Part shown: in pieces, positions 19,991-30,349 of the stretch
Layout of the letters: every line of letters begins with the position of its first letter
Position numbering within the stretch: the stretch's first letter is position 1
NCBI GenBank assembly: GCA_030762175.1
Contig: CM060830.1
Span: 54,151,001 to 54,215,000 of the forward strand
Direction: 5' to 3'
DNA length: 64,000 nucleotides
Origin: Metallyticus violacea
Lineage: Eukaryota; Arthropoda; Insecta; Mantodea; Metallyticidae
Position numbers and translations under genes: made by a program
Notes under the pieces: generated by a model
Databases searched by the model: none
What the model saw: the letters and a program-made list of their open reading frames with translations, nothing else
What the model was told of the DNA's origin: nothing

Positions 19991-21159
19991 AGGAGTAATT
20001 TCGATATACACATATTTTACCCTATAGTTATTAATATCCCATGTCCGTTGCAACCCTTTCACGCTTTGAGAGAAGCCTCGGTGACACATAAGGATATTAA
20101 TTAGCGTAAAAGCGTGTATGTTTGCTTAGAGTGTTTGTAGGACACGACTTTTCAACCTCTGACATTTTGATTTCATTATTAATATTGACCCAATGTATGT
20201 AAGACGGTGTAGTTACATTTCGAATAAATGTAAGGTATTTCTCTCTAAAAGATAGGAATATAAGGGACATGCAACTTTGAACCAATTCCAAAACCTTGAA
20301 ATGTATGTTAGTAGTTTTAAAATTGACTCAGCATGAAAGTGTTAAAAACATCGAACTGTTTCAGAGAAAATTATTGCAGGATCTAATAGATATGGCATTT
20401 AAAGAATGAAAGAGATGGTGCTTTTCTCAAAGCCTTCTAGACAGAATTCAGAGAAAACCAGGCCGAAAACAAAGGAAACTAACTCTGCAAAAGAAGTTTT
20501 AATTAAGCTCTCAGACAAGGCATGCCTCATATATGTAGAAACATAGCAGAGCTGATAATTTCACTTGTGTGACATCATCTTAAAATCCACCAATCAATAA
20601 AGCAAAACCTTGACCAATCACAGCCGCATTACGGAGTGAAATTATTGAAAAATAACAATCAAAACCATTTTATCACGCGACGTGCTTTGTTATGTAGTCA
20701 GTGTAGCCAAAACTACACCTCAAACATAAGGGTGGGGAGCAACAACAACAAAAGCATGAACAATCGACAATCATAACGCAAAATGGAGGGTTCTTCAAAG
20801 CGTTTTAGTGATGCGTCAAATGTACAAATTGACCTTATCATTAGGAATTTCGAATACAAAGAAATATAGAAACATTGTATGCCATCTTTTTTTATTATCT
20901 CAGTTAGTATTAGAAAAGTTAACGGTAGCGATTGTAGTAGTCGACTTTTGTCCATTTCAGTCTCAAGGTATTCATAAGTATAACATTTTATACAAGTGTT
21001 AATATTCTGTGCGCCAATTTCAAATATATATCACTTTTATTCTTATTCTATTCATGAAATAGACCTAAACTCCTATTTTGCTATTCTCTATTGGCATTAC
21101 TGACAGTCGGCATTCTTCTGTCGCAAGATTGCTGGAAAAGTTTAAGCACAAATTATAAG
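19991..21159. other. Unassigned AT-rich DNA, 1.2 kb
   Basis: No feature was recognised. Short open frames at 20097-20291, 20713-20955 and 20808-21002 lack any detectable domain. Confidence 0.35.
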
Positions 21160-21350
21160 CTATGGCTTCCTTCGGAAAGGAAGTAAAGCCGTGGGTCCCG
21201 TGTCGTACATTTACGGCCCGAAAAAGAACCTCAAGCCTGAAAGAAGAGACCTCTGAGCAAAATTTGTCGGCTGTTTCACGCCCTGAATTGAATGGGACGC
21301 TGATGACTTCAAATGTTATAGAGTGTCCGTAAATAAACCAAAAACAACAA
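21160..21350 (+). mobile_element. SINE-A fragment, 3' part only
   Basis: It begins at the CTATGGCTTCCTTCGG point of the family and runs through CGTGGGTCCCGTGTCG, AAGAACCTCAAGCCTG, TGAATGGGACGCTGATG and GAGTGTCCGTAAATAAACC. The tRNA-like head is absent, as in a 5'-truncated retroposition. Confidence 0.88.
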
Positions 21351-21517
21351 TAGAGCAATTATATTTAAATTCATGTTTTATTCGTGAAATAGTTCTAATA
21401 AATATCACTCGAGGGTCTGAGCTTTCCAGATAAATTCAGACGCTCTCGTGATATGTTACTTGTGATAATTTCTGTTTAAGGACTGCTAAACAGGCCAGCT
21501 AGATTTTTTTTATTTAT

Positions 21518-21817
21518 ATGATAAGAAGAAGGGCCAAACAACCGAATCAGGTCATTGATCGAGTCTCAGTTGTCAAGCCTCTTAGACAGATAAATGAATT
21601 TATTATCCAACAGGATTCAGACCCTCTGTTAGTGCTACACAGTCAGAAAACTGGCCGAGAAGGAATCCTTTCTTTCTACCGAATGTTGACCGGTTGCATT
21701 ATGAGCTCATGGACAACAGATGCACTCGGTATGGATTACAGTGAGAAGTACAGTTCGGTACTTCAGCCTTGCTCAGGGACTGACCGTTATTGGGGGGTTA
21801 GGGTCCAGGGACGATGA
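21518..21817 (+). CDS. Unassigned open frame, 99 codons
   Basis: An ATG-started frame, moderately GC-richer than its surroundings, encoding a mixed, soluble-looking peptide (for example KPLRQINEF and DYSEKYSSVLQP). I recognise no domain. It lies just left of a tRNA-like repeat on the other strand and could be part of that repeat, an isolated exon, or chance. Confidence 0.2.
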   Translation: MIRRRAKQPNQVIDRVSVVKPLRQINEFIIQQDSDPLLVLHSQKTGREGILSFYRMLTGCIMSSWTTDALGMDYSEKYSSVLQPCSGTDRYWGVRVQGR

Positions 21818-22084
21818 GATACGGAAATGAAGTGTTCCTGACATGTTTCGGTGAAGTCCCCTCCATTGAGCTCGAGTCTCTCAGAAGGGCCGTTTCCATA
21901 ACAGGTCCCGGAGCAGAAAACTTTCCAAGTAGCAAGGCACCATCACACAGCACCAACTGAGTTCGTTAACAGAATCAGTGAATTAAATTATGTGAAATGG
22001 TGAACAGAAAAGTCTTAAGCGACCGGAGCGACCCATGAAAAAACCTGAGGTCAGGATGATAGGCTCCAAAATATATGAACCCAG

Positions 22085-22345
22085 GATCTCCCGAATGCCA
22101 GTTACAAGCCGTACTGAATGAAAGTAGCATTGCAGGGGGGCACCATTGTTGGTCGCCTACCACGCGGCTTTTGAGATCGAAGGAATCCATCTCTGTAGCA
22201 GGCAGCTCGTTAATTTTCTTCACGAGTTTGGATGGACCCTTGTGTCAGAACCCTCTAACTTACACGTTTCTAAGGAAATACCTGCGATGGACCCGGGACC
22301 TCACTCCAGCAGCTAGCAACGCTAACCACTAGACCAAAGAGGCGG
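22085..22345 (-). repeat. tRNA-Glu-like SINE head and body
   Basis: On the minus strand, TTTGGTCTAGTGGTTAGCG (about 22316-22334) matches the A-box region of Glu/His-type tRNAs. GTCCCGGGTCCATCGC follows as a decayed B box. The body beyond is not shared with another copy in this window, so the left boundary is approximate. Confidence 0.5.
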
Positions 22346-23433
22346 TAGATAGACATAATGCATTTATGATAATCGTTTTATTCTTAATTACGTTTCCAAT
22401 TTCATCTTCGAAGGTTGACTATTTACACCTACGGTTATTTAATACAAATACAATTTAATACAAATTGTTTTATTCTCTTCTAATGCCCGTAGAATTTGAG
22501 TACTGAATTTAGGAATATACGGTATATAAAATGCACGTAATTGGAAAGTAAAAACTGCTAATATTACTCTTGTAGTACGTGTCTTTATTCCATTGCAATT
22601 GTTACCATTACAAATTACACGAGCCGCCACTGCCAGTGTAAAATTCCCAAAGGATAAGCCACCGAGAGTTAATAAGAATCAGGTCAGCTGTTGGTAGTCT
22701 TGTAGATAAAATGAACTCGTCCTCCACGGGAGACCAGTTAATGTCCGGGTGACTGGCGAAGATGGCGTCATCTATCGACTGTATCCAGTAAACTGCTTGT
22801 CGCCTTTTTCACCCAAGATGCTCATGGTGGTATAAGGAACCAATTGAAGCTCAGTCGGGCTCTGAGGAAACTGTGTTACTATCGTACCACCTCGTAGAAT
22901 CATATGAAACATGTTCCTGTTGGTTCCACTGTAGGTGTATATTATTGCTAGTCTTCTTAATAGTTTTAAGGTTGCCCTTTATTCCAAAGTACGGCTTAAA
23001 AGTTATGCCACAATGAGAACATGACAAGACTGTCAAACAAAAATAAAGATATTATTTCCTTTCAGGTGAAAATGAAGCTTATAAATTATTGCCCTTCATA
23101 TTTATGATAGGTCGAGTTCCTTAGCTATCGTCCCATTAGACTGGGTAGCGTGTAACAGCGCCCTACGACATCACTTGGAGGTATCCTATAACTCTAGAGG
23201 GCTTGCTTAATTCGAATAAGAAAGTGAGAAGGTGCTTTTAAGAACAAACAAATAATGGCATATACTCATATTTATTAACATTTCTGAAAAGACTACAGCA
23301 ACACCCCAAACAATAGTTAAATGTTTTAAAATCGAATGCCATTTAAAATCAACTTATTTAACAACGGCCAGGAATTAAAATCAGAGCTAACACATTCATA
23401 CATTATATATGTATATTAAGAAACACATTAAAG
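22346..23433. other. Unassigned DNA, 1.1 kb
   Basis: No recognised feature. Minus-strand frames at 22439-22630 and 22851-23036 are short and unassigned. The latter contains one CSHCG motif but no zinc-finger spacing. Confidence 0.35.
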
Positions 23434-23735
23434 TTAGGCTTCTACCCATTTAGTTCTGTTGAACGTGAGGACATTTCCGATGCTGAAACGAGAGTTAGAA
23501 TTTTTGCTAGCCACAGGGTAGCTCACATCGAAACCAACCAGAAGGAAGCTTCCACTGAGCACATAGTTAGAGCAACCGTTCTCAAGGCCAGAGTGTAGAC
23601 CTCTCTCTGTCGCTGTCAGGCGCAGAGTCGCCGGAGTCACGTGACTTCCAAGGGAAGGGTTATACAAGCAATTCCTTCTAGTAGAGCCATAACAGTGGCG
23701 AAAGCAGCTGGCATTTGAAAGTAAATTGATGCCAT
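23434..23735 (-). CDS. Possible coding exon or transposon-associated frame
   Basis: A minus-strand frame of about 100 codons ending in TAA, in a patch clearly less AT-rich than its flanks. The predicted residues look protein-like (CLYNPSLGSHVTPATLRL, NGCSNYVLSGSFLLVGFDV, FSIGNVLTFNRTKWVEA) with several cysteines and no low complexity. There is no ATG at the upstream edge. A possible splice acceptor (CTCTACTAG) lies near 23677. The upstream side is cut by a DNA transposon whose end is at 23745. I do not recognise the family. It could be a terminal exon or part of a repeat. Confidence 0.3.
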
Positions 23736-23744
23736 GTCAAAATA

Positions 23745-24384
23745 CAGAGGGTACAATAAATGTATGCACACTTCGTGCAAAGAAAAAAACTGGGTTAACA
23801 TAACAAAATTTAATTCACACAACAGAAAATGATGAGCGCTAATCATATTAGACTTTTACAGTTACAACAGTTACTCAAAATGCTCACCATCGACATCCAT
23901 ACATTTCTGTCTACGTTGAACTACTGATTGAGCAACGTTTGCGAAAGTGTCCTCAGCGATTGCAGCACATGTCGTTTAAATTTCTTCCCGAAGTGCTGCC
24001 TGTTCAGCTGTTTTACAACAACATCCTTAAGAGTTCCCCATAGGTAGAAGTCCAACGGAGTTAGATCCGGAGAACGGGGTACCACGTCTCCATTGCCTTT
24101 GAACTTCAACAACATTCTTGAATTTCCAATACCACTTCAAAATTGCTTTCCGTTGTTCAAACGATCATCTTGGCTTCTTTGTTCATTGTTGATTTATGAT
24201 AAACTTGGCTTCATTTGTTCATTTTGATTTACCAGTCCCTCAGCAACGCTATCATGATGTATGTGAGTCACATCTGTTTACAGAACGTCATACTACACAT
24301 TACTGTTGTTTTGCGATCCAACTTTGAAATATATGGAATAGATATCTACTGTGAAAGTGTGTATACATTTTTTGACACACTCAG
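23745..24384 (-). mobile_element. DUF4817-type transposon, deletion derivative
   Basis: The left terminal repeat begins CAGAGGGTACAATAAATG and the right one, read on the opposite strand, begins CTGAGTGTGTCAAAAAATG. TA flanks both ends (23743-23744 and 24385-24386). On the minus strand only the extremes of the transposase survive: MLLKFKGNGD from the N-terminal domain is joined to PRSPDLTPLDFYLWGTLKD from the C-terminal catalytic domain. The 640-bp size against 832 bp and about 640 bp (without the nested SINE) in the sister copies shows repeated internal deletion. Confidence 0.85.
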
Positions 24385-24386
24385 TA

Positions 24387-25199
24387 TATGGGTCATTTAA
24401 ATGATACATTTGAGTGCTACTTCCGTCTCATGATGAACTTCTTGTTAAACTTAGTTTTAGTGATTTTGCGGAGAACCAGTTTCAGCTGTCACCAGGTACA
24501 GTCTAATAAAATTTACCAACAACGATTTCAAGTACTAACAAATAACAATATGATTGTATTAACTGAGAAGTTTCTCCTTTATGTTCACATGAAGTCATGA
24601 GGTAAAACTTTTGTCTACCTACTCAGAACAATGAAAATGTTCCTCGTGATAGTTGGCCTTTGATGTGATAACTGCAGAAACCCTGTTGTTGTTGAGCTGA
24701 AAGAAATCTCAGCTGAGTTGAGGCTTTCGTTGCAATGTCTGGTGAATCATTCGTAAGAAACTTCTCATGACAAAGTTCAGTGCGTGGTTTCTTGTTGCAA
24801 TTCAGAAGGAGCATCATGTGAACTGCTCAAGTTTTTGGAGCTTTGCCAAAGAAGTATTGGAGTTCATAGTCACAGAGCTCTTTGTTATGCTTTTTTTTTA
24901 ATTAATGCGTTGAATGGTACATGCCAGTCGAAGTAGCGCTGAGAACATTCAATACAATATGATTGTGACATCAATATTTTGGGACTACAGGAAAATTCTC
25001 TGGGTTAACTTCAAGGAAAGCCCACTGTGAAGTAAGAATGTCAAAAAAATAATTCAACTTTCAAAATTCTTTGTCAAAGAAATTCCTAGCAAAAAGCGGT
25101 TGGTGGACTGACAAGACACCTTCCATTTCCCGCGTATCTTATTTTAGTCAAGTCCCATGGTACTTTTTGACACAGTGTTGAGTGTTCTCGGCTATTAAC
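24387..25199. other. Unassigned AT-rich DNA
   Basis: No transposase or SINE signal was recognised. Confidence 0.35.
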
Positions 25200-25521
25200 A
25201 TGGCAGATTACTTGAGTAGCGCATTAACATTAGCTTTTACGTGACACTTCATAAATTGAAAACAAGACCCATGAGACGACGAGATAATTGTTTTAAGTCG
25301 TACGCAGAGCAGTTTAAAAGTGGTCGGGAGTCTGTATTTGATGACCAGCGTCCCGGACGCCCATTGACGTCAATCGATGACTCTCATGGGGCCAAAATGA
25401 ACGAGAGCATCCATGAAAATCGACGAGTGACTCTTCGAGAAATTGCAGAAGCGTGTAACATCTTGGATCGCGTTAATGAGAAGGCATATTTTATGAATAG
25501 AATAATCACTGGTGATTAAAT
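25200..25521 (+). pseudogene. Mariner transposase N-terminal relic
   Basis: An ATG at 25200 is followed by a frame broken by a stop. From 25300 on it reads FKSGRESVFDDQRPGRPLTS (linker with the GRP AT-hook-like motif) and ENRRVTLREIAEACNI (second helix-turn-helix). It then skips to FMNRIITGD and a stop, that is, a deletion up to the first catalytic aspartate. Nothing of the rest of the catalytic domain is present. Confidence 0.75.
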
Positions 25522-25706
25522 ATAAGTTTATGGTTACTATTTCAACTTTTCTGTGCAACCTTTAATCTATCTGTGAAATTTTGTAATTTAATAAGCTACT
25601 AAAATAGTAGTCAAACTTTTCTCAATAACTTTTATTTTTTCTACCTGCACAAAAAAAAAAATTATAACGCTGAGGTTCTTAGTAGGTCAGTATCGATTTG
25701 AATGAG
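25522..25706. other. AT-rich spacer
   Basis: Short stretch with nothing recognised. Confidence 0.4.
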
Positions 25707-25950
25707 CTTCTTCTTTTCTTTCTCCTCCTACTCCTCTTTCCTCCTCCCTTTTCTTCTTCTTCTTCTTCTTCTTCCTTCTCCTTCTTCTTGTTCCTCCTTC
25801 TACTCCTCCTCCTCCTCCTCCTTCTCTTCCTCCTTCTTCTTCTTCCTCCTCCTCCTCCTCCTTCTCCTCCGTCTCCTCCTCCTTCTTTTTCTTCTTCATC
25901 TTCTTCTAATTCTTCTTCTTCTTCTTATTATTATTACAATAATAATAAAA
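25707..25950. repeat. Polypyrimidine (CTT/CCT)n tract
   Basis: About 220 bases of almost pure C and T on the plus strand, built of CTT, CCT and CTC units, ending in a TTA/TTC stretch. Open frames across it (Leu/Ser/Phe on one strand, Glu/Lys on the other) are by-products of the low complexity. Confidence 0.95.
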
Positions 25951-28329
25951 CCTCGGGTTTCACGGAAAGGAAGGCTAACTTTTAAATATACTTAAGGTTC
26001 TGCAATTATAACAAACAATGAATCTTCAGGCAAGTGTCTATTTTTTCTTTAATAGATATCATGAAGCAAACAAAAATATTTAATTTTTGTAGTTCCATAT
26101 TTACTATAGATGCCTTAGGTGCTTATTCCTTAGTTTCATACTTAAAACAAAAATTTTTGTGCATATTTTTTCCATAATTTTTAAATTAAAATGACTAAAT
26201 ATACTCTGGTCAAATGTGTGAGCCCAGGCAAAGCAAAGAGTTTTTCCATTTTTGTGCAATGGCATTATTTTATCTTATGCATGTGCCCAAAAGGATATAT
26301 GCTCCAGTGATATCTATAGATATGAAAATAGCTTTTTTGTGTTCAAACTTATGCGTATAGACAAAAATATAATTTTTGTTGAAATTTGTAAAAAAGGTAC
26401 TTTTAATGTTTTTTGGAAAACTACGAGAAATGAGTGGCTAATGTTAAAGAATATAATTATTTTTTACAGTTATCTAAACCAGATCATTTCCTCGTTTAAA
26501 GTTTAATTTAAAATTTTGTTTTTGTAATTTACTTGGAAAAATAAAACAAACCTTTAGCTATGTCAATTAGACAGTAAGAATGTGGTTTTTTTATGGTAAA
26601 CACAATATTTGAGTATAATATTTTATAAATGCTCTTATCTGGTTACCAAATTTAAGCACTTTTTGTATATTCGTTGTATTAGTTTAAATGATGTACTTTT
26701 AACATGTACTAAAAGTATTTTTACTTAAAAGCGGTGTGTTGATATTATAGGGATTATTTATGTGAAATTTTCTGACTTAAGTTCATAATTAATTAGTTGT
26801 GAATGTTAAAGAAAATAAAGTATACAAATAAACATATTTTCATTCTCTACATTCAGTTAATAGCGCAACTTTCTTATTTTTTAAACTTATTTTAGGCTCC
26901 AACACTCAGCGTTTAATGCCTTTATCTCCGCTGTTTAATTATAAAATTTATTTTATTACCTTATCATTATATTATAATCAAATTACGTAGCATTAACTCT
27001 TGAGAGAAATGCTTGCCGTTCTTTGTTTCTCATTGCGATATTTCGTAATGAAAACGTCTGTTCATCCTCCTGGTTCCCGGGCTTATTTTTTCTCCCATTT
27101 CCCCTTCTTCTCTCATCCAGCTTTTCAGAAACCATTCATAATATGTCAGCATCAGTGACCTCCAATTGTTCATCGGCCGCCACCCGTAACTAATTGATCG
27201 CAATGTTCACATGCCAGTAGATTGTTCATTAAAGTAGCTAATTGAAAGTCTTCTTTCTCGTCGCTTTCATGATCGATTTGGGGCGAGATCTTATGCCCTA
27301 ATTTTGCAATAGATCCGAGTTTTATTTCATCATGAGCATTGACAATACAGGGCGTTTTAAAAAACCTTACGAAACTTCTATTTTCTTCTGTTATCTGTTA
27401 CAAGTGGTACAGTAGATCTCTATATCTGCTACACACATTAATTGTCTAAGGAATGTGGCAATTTTAAAAATTTGTTAATAAGTATGAATAAAACTCATAC
27501 AAATTGTTTAAATAATTTTACACTATAACATTCTTACGCGTTCACGGCCGACGTTATTATTAAAATTGATTATTACCGGGCTAATTTGCCATGTTCATTG
27601 ATTCAAATGAACTGAAAAACTAGATCTCGCCGATACTACTATTAGTTGCTTTTGAAAACCTCTGTCTTTGTTTGAATTATCTGGTTGCTGCTCTATTTCT
27701 AGCCAGATTAAAATATATTGTTATTGCAAATGTTTCTATTTTTTAGAATTTTATATATGGCAATTTTGAATGGCATATTCCGCAAACGTAGATTTCTTTT
27801 GCTGATCAAGGAATAAATGTTACTTATATTCTTACAGCCAAGTTTTTATGGATCTTCCGGTCCAAAACTTGGCTCATAAATCATAAGTGATATTTACTTT
27901 TGAATCAAGACTTGAAACTCGTTACTGGTAAACAAACAACGTCTGCACCACAACTCTCCCAGCACTCCTACCCCGTTCCTCTTTTAAGAGTTCTGTACCT
28001 CTTTTTTATTGATTTAAACCAACAACAAAAGCGAAATAGTCGGCTATTTATAAATGATAATAATATTTATACTAGATGCATTGATAATATAGCACAATAA
28101 CCCACAAAACAAACTTTTATTTAAGGAAAATAACACGCTTAAAATATTATCACAAAGTATGCACCAGGTGCTATAAAAAATTACCGGATTGGTGCTGTTA
28201 CAAAGAAAACACGTTTAACACCACATCATATTCTTGGGTAGCAATACATCCGGTCCCACTGTTGCTGTCACTTTTTGCGATGTGGTTTCACAGTCATTGT
28301 TTGTGAATGACATCAACTCTTCTGCAATT
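25951..28329. other. Unassigned AT-rich DNA, 2.4 kb
   Basis: One of the most AT-rich parts of the window. No coding frame, SINE box, transposase relic or hairpin was recognised. Confidence 0.4.
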
Positions 28330-28660
28330 CGCGCTGTATCTCGTTAACGGTTTTAAAACGGCTACCTTTGCCTGCACTGACCAAAACAATACGCCAACGA
28401 TATGGGCAACGTAGTTGATTGTGCTTTTAGTATCCTCATGAACAATTTCTCCTACATTTTTGTGGATAATGTTCCTTATTGTGGATAATGTTTGTTAGCT
28501 TTCAGATACTTCTTCCACTTATGAAGTACTTATATAACTGGAAACATTGCATCACGCCATAAACCTGCCGAAGCATGTTTAATATCTCTGTAACCGATTT
28601 CCCAAGTTTAACGCACAATTTCATGTAAGCTCTTTGTTCTAACTTGCTGTCCAAGACAAA
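28330..28660 (-). pseudogene. Mariner transposase N-terminal relic
   Basis: On the minus strand KLEQRAYMKLCVKLGKSVTE and ILNMLRQVYGV form the first helix-turn-helix of a mariner transposase. After a stop and a frameshift, VGEIVHEDTKSTINYVAHIV and GVLFWSVQA correspond to the second helix-turn-helix. No catalytic residues are present downstream. Terminal repeats were not found. Confidence 0.65.
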
Positions 28661-29179
28661 ATGACAGACCAGTACACGTTTGTGATGACAAACATACCAA
28701 TTGCAGTACTCGTAACATAAATACAGGAATATCGTTTGGCACACTACTTGTTCATGGCTACAACTCCCTAGCGCTGTGTGTATAACTCTGTAGTACTATG
28801 TGTTACCGCGCTATAGAATCAGTCCGGTAACTTTTTGATACCCCTCGCAAAATCGCCCTTTTTCTCAAGTCCCCGCGATGCTTGTGCGAATAGTAATTCG
28901 AGTCATCGCCTTTTGCATTAAATATTGAACAACACCTCCTTGGCATTGAATAAAAGTTAAACATTTTTCAGTTGTGAGGGAGACATACGAATATCTAATC
29001 CATTATCTCGGTGTTTTTAGTATTCTCAGTATCCCACACATTCTGGGTCTGATTTTGGTTGGGGATTGAGCAGGTGACTATATTAATGTAATATTGTGTC
29101 TTTCTAACCGGTTAGATCTTACCGTACATTAAGTGCTTTAGCGTGATCATTTTTAATTCAGGCCAGACCACTGACATCT
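28661..29179. other. Unassigned DNA
   Basis: No feature was recognised between two transposase relics. Confidence 0.35.
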
Positions 29180-29375
29180 TAAATGTATTTGATTCCATTC
29201 ATCGTTTCACGAATCAAAATGAGACCCATGTTTCTATTTTCTATTATTTGTTCTCCAGACCATAATGATATCTCTTCTCAATATGCGAACTTTTTGCAGT
29301 TGTCTCAGACTTTCTCCATTACTGGTTGTCTCCATGGGCATATTCTCCTAGAATCTGAATGCAGGTAAAATCGTG
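29180..29375 (-). pseudogene. Tc1-like transposase relic, fragment
   Basis: The minus strand gives FYLHSDSRRICPWRQP, comparable to the segment after the first catalytic aspartate of Tc1 transposases, followed after degraded sequence by LILIRETMNGIKYI. The same order and similar words occur in the plus-strand relic at 1.98-2.15 kb (TGLVLIRVTMSPNRYI). No start, end or terminal repeats are visible. Confidence 0.6.
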
Positions 29376-29576
29376 ATTCAACTATTAAGACAACATGGCT
29401 CCTTTGTTTCTGTTGCCAATTGTCATCCTTCCGGCACCATGCCCATTTTCTATGGCGACTCTGCTCTGGAAATAAAGTACTCTTTCATGTAACCTTATTT
29501 CTAACATTTGGGTTGGACAGATAAATTATCAATATTCTCTAGGGAATTATCTAACATGGCAGCAGTTGGTTGGCTT
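29376..29576. other. Unassigned spacer
   Basis: Nothing recognised. Confidence 0.35.
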
Positions 29577-29609
29577 TATTTCTTTCCTTCCTTCCTTTCT
29601 TCCATCCCT

Positions 29610-29646
<37 letters not shown>

Positions 29647-30269
29647 TTCCTTCCATTCTTTATTCTTTTCTTCCTTTCTTTACTCCTTTCTTCCTTCCCT
29701 TCGTTCCTCCCTCCTTCCTTTCTTCCTTCCTTTCTTCCTTTCTTTACTCCCTTCTTTCTTTCTTTCTTTCTTCCTTCCTTTATCCTTTTCTTCCTTACTT
29801 TACTCCTTTCTTCCTTTCCTTCGTTCCTCCCTCCTTCGTTCCTTCGTTCCTTTCTTCGTTCCTTTCTTCCTTTCTTACTTACTTTCTTTATTTCTTCCTT
29901 TCTTTATTTCTTCCTTTATTCCTTCCTTTCTCCTTTCCTTCCTTTCTTCCTTCTTTTCTTCCTTTCTTCCTTCATTTATTCCTTACTTCATTTCTTTATT
30001 CCTTGCTTCCTTTGTTCCTTCCTTCCTTCCTTCCTCCCTCCCTCCCTCCCTCCTTCTCTTTCTTCCTTCCTTCCTTCCTTCTTTTCTTCCTTCTTTCCTC
30101 TCTTCCTTCTTTTCTTTCTTCCTTCCTTCCTTCCTTCCTTTCTCTCTTTTTTCCTTCCTTTCTGCCTTTCTCCCTTTCTTTCTTCCTTTGTTTTTTCTTT
30201 CTTCCTTTGTTTTTTCTTTCTTTCTTACTTTCTGTTTTTTTCTTTCGTTCTTCCCTTCTTCTTTCTTTC
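29577..30269. repeat. 700-bp polypyrimidine (CTTT/CCTT)n tract
   Basis: About 690 bases almost entirely C and T on the plus strand, made of interleaved TTCC, TTTC and CCCT units with scattered A and G. Three overlapping open frames of 236-280 codons are Phe/Leu/Ser-only and are artefacts of the repeat. The length and strand purity are compatible with triplex (H-DNA) formation, which is inference. Confidence 0.97.
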
Positions 30270-30349
30270 GGAGCTCTTAGACACAGAAATCTGTGTTTTG
30301 CAGCAGTTTTAATTCTTCATTTATCTGAATGTTATTCCTCTAGACCCTA

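Noticed and set aside
23434..23667. Possible netrin-like/TIMP domain in the unassigned frame
   Set aside because: The match rested on a few hydrophobic and cysteine positions and the cysteine spacing is not convincing.
25687..25995. Glu/Lys-rich and Ser/Leu-rich open frames
   Set aside because: Low-complexity translation of the CTT/CCT tract on both strands.
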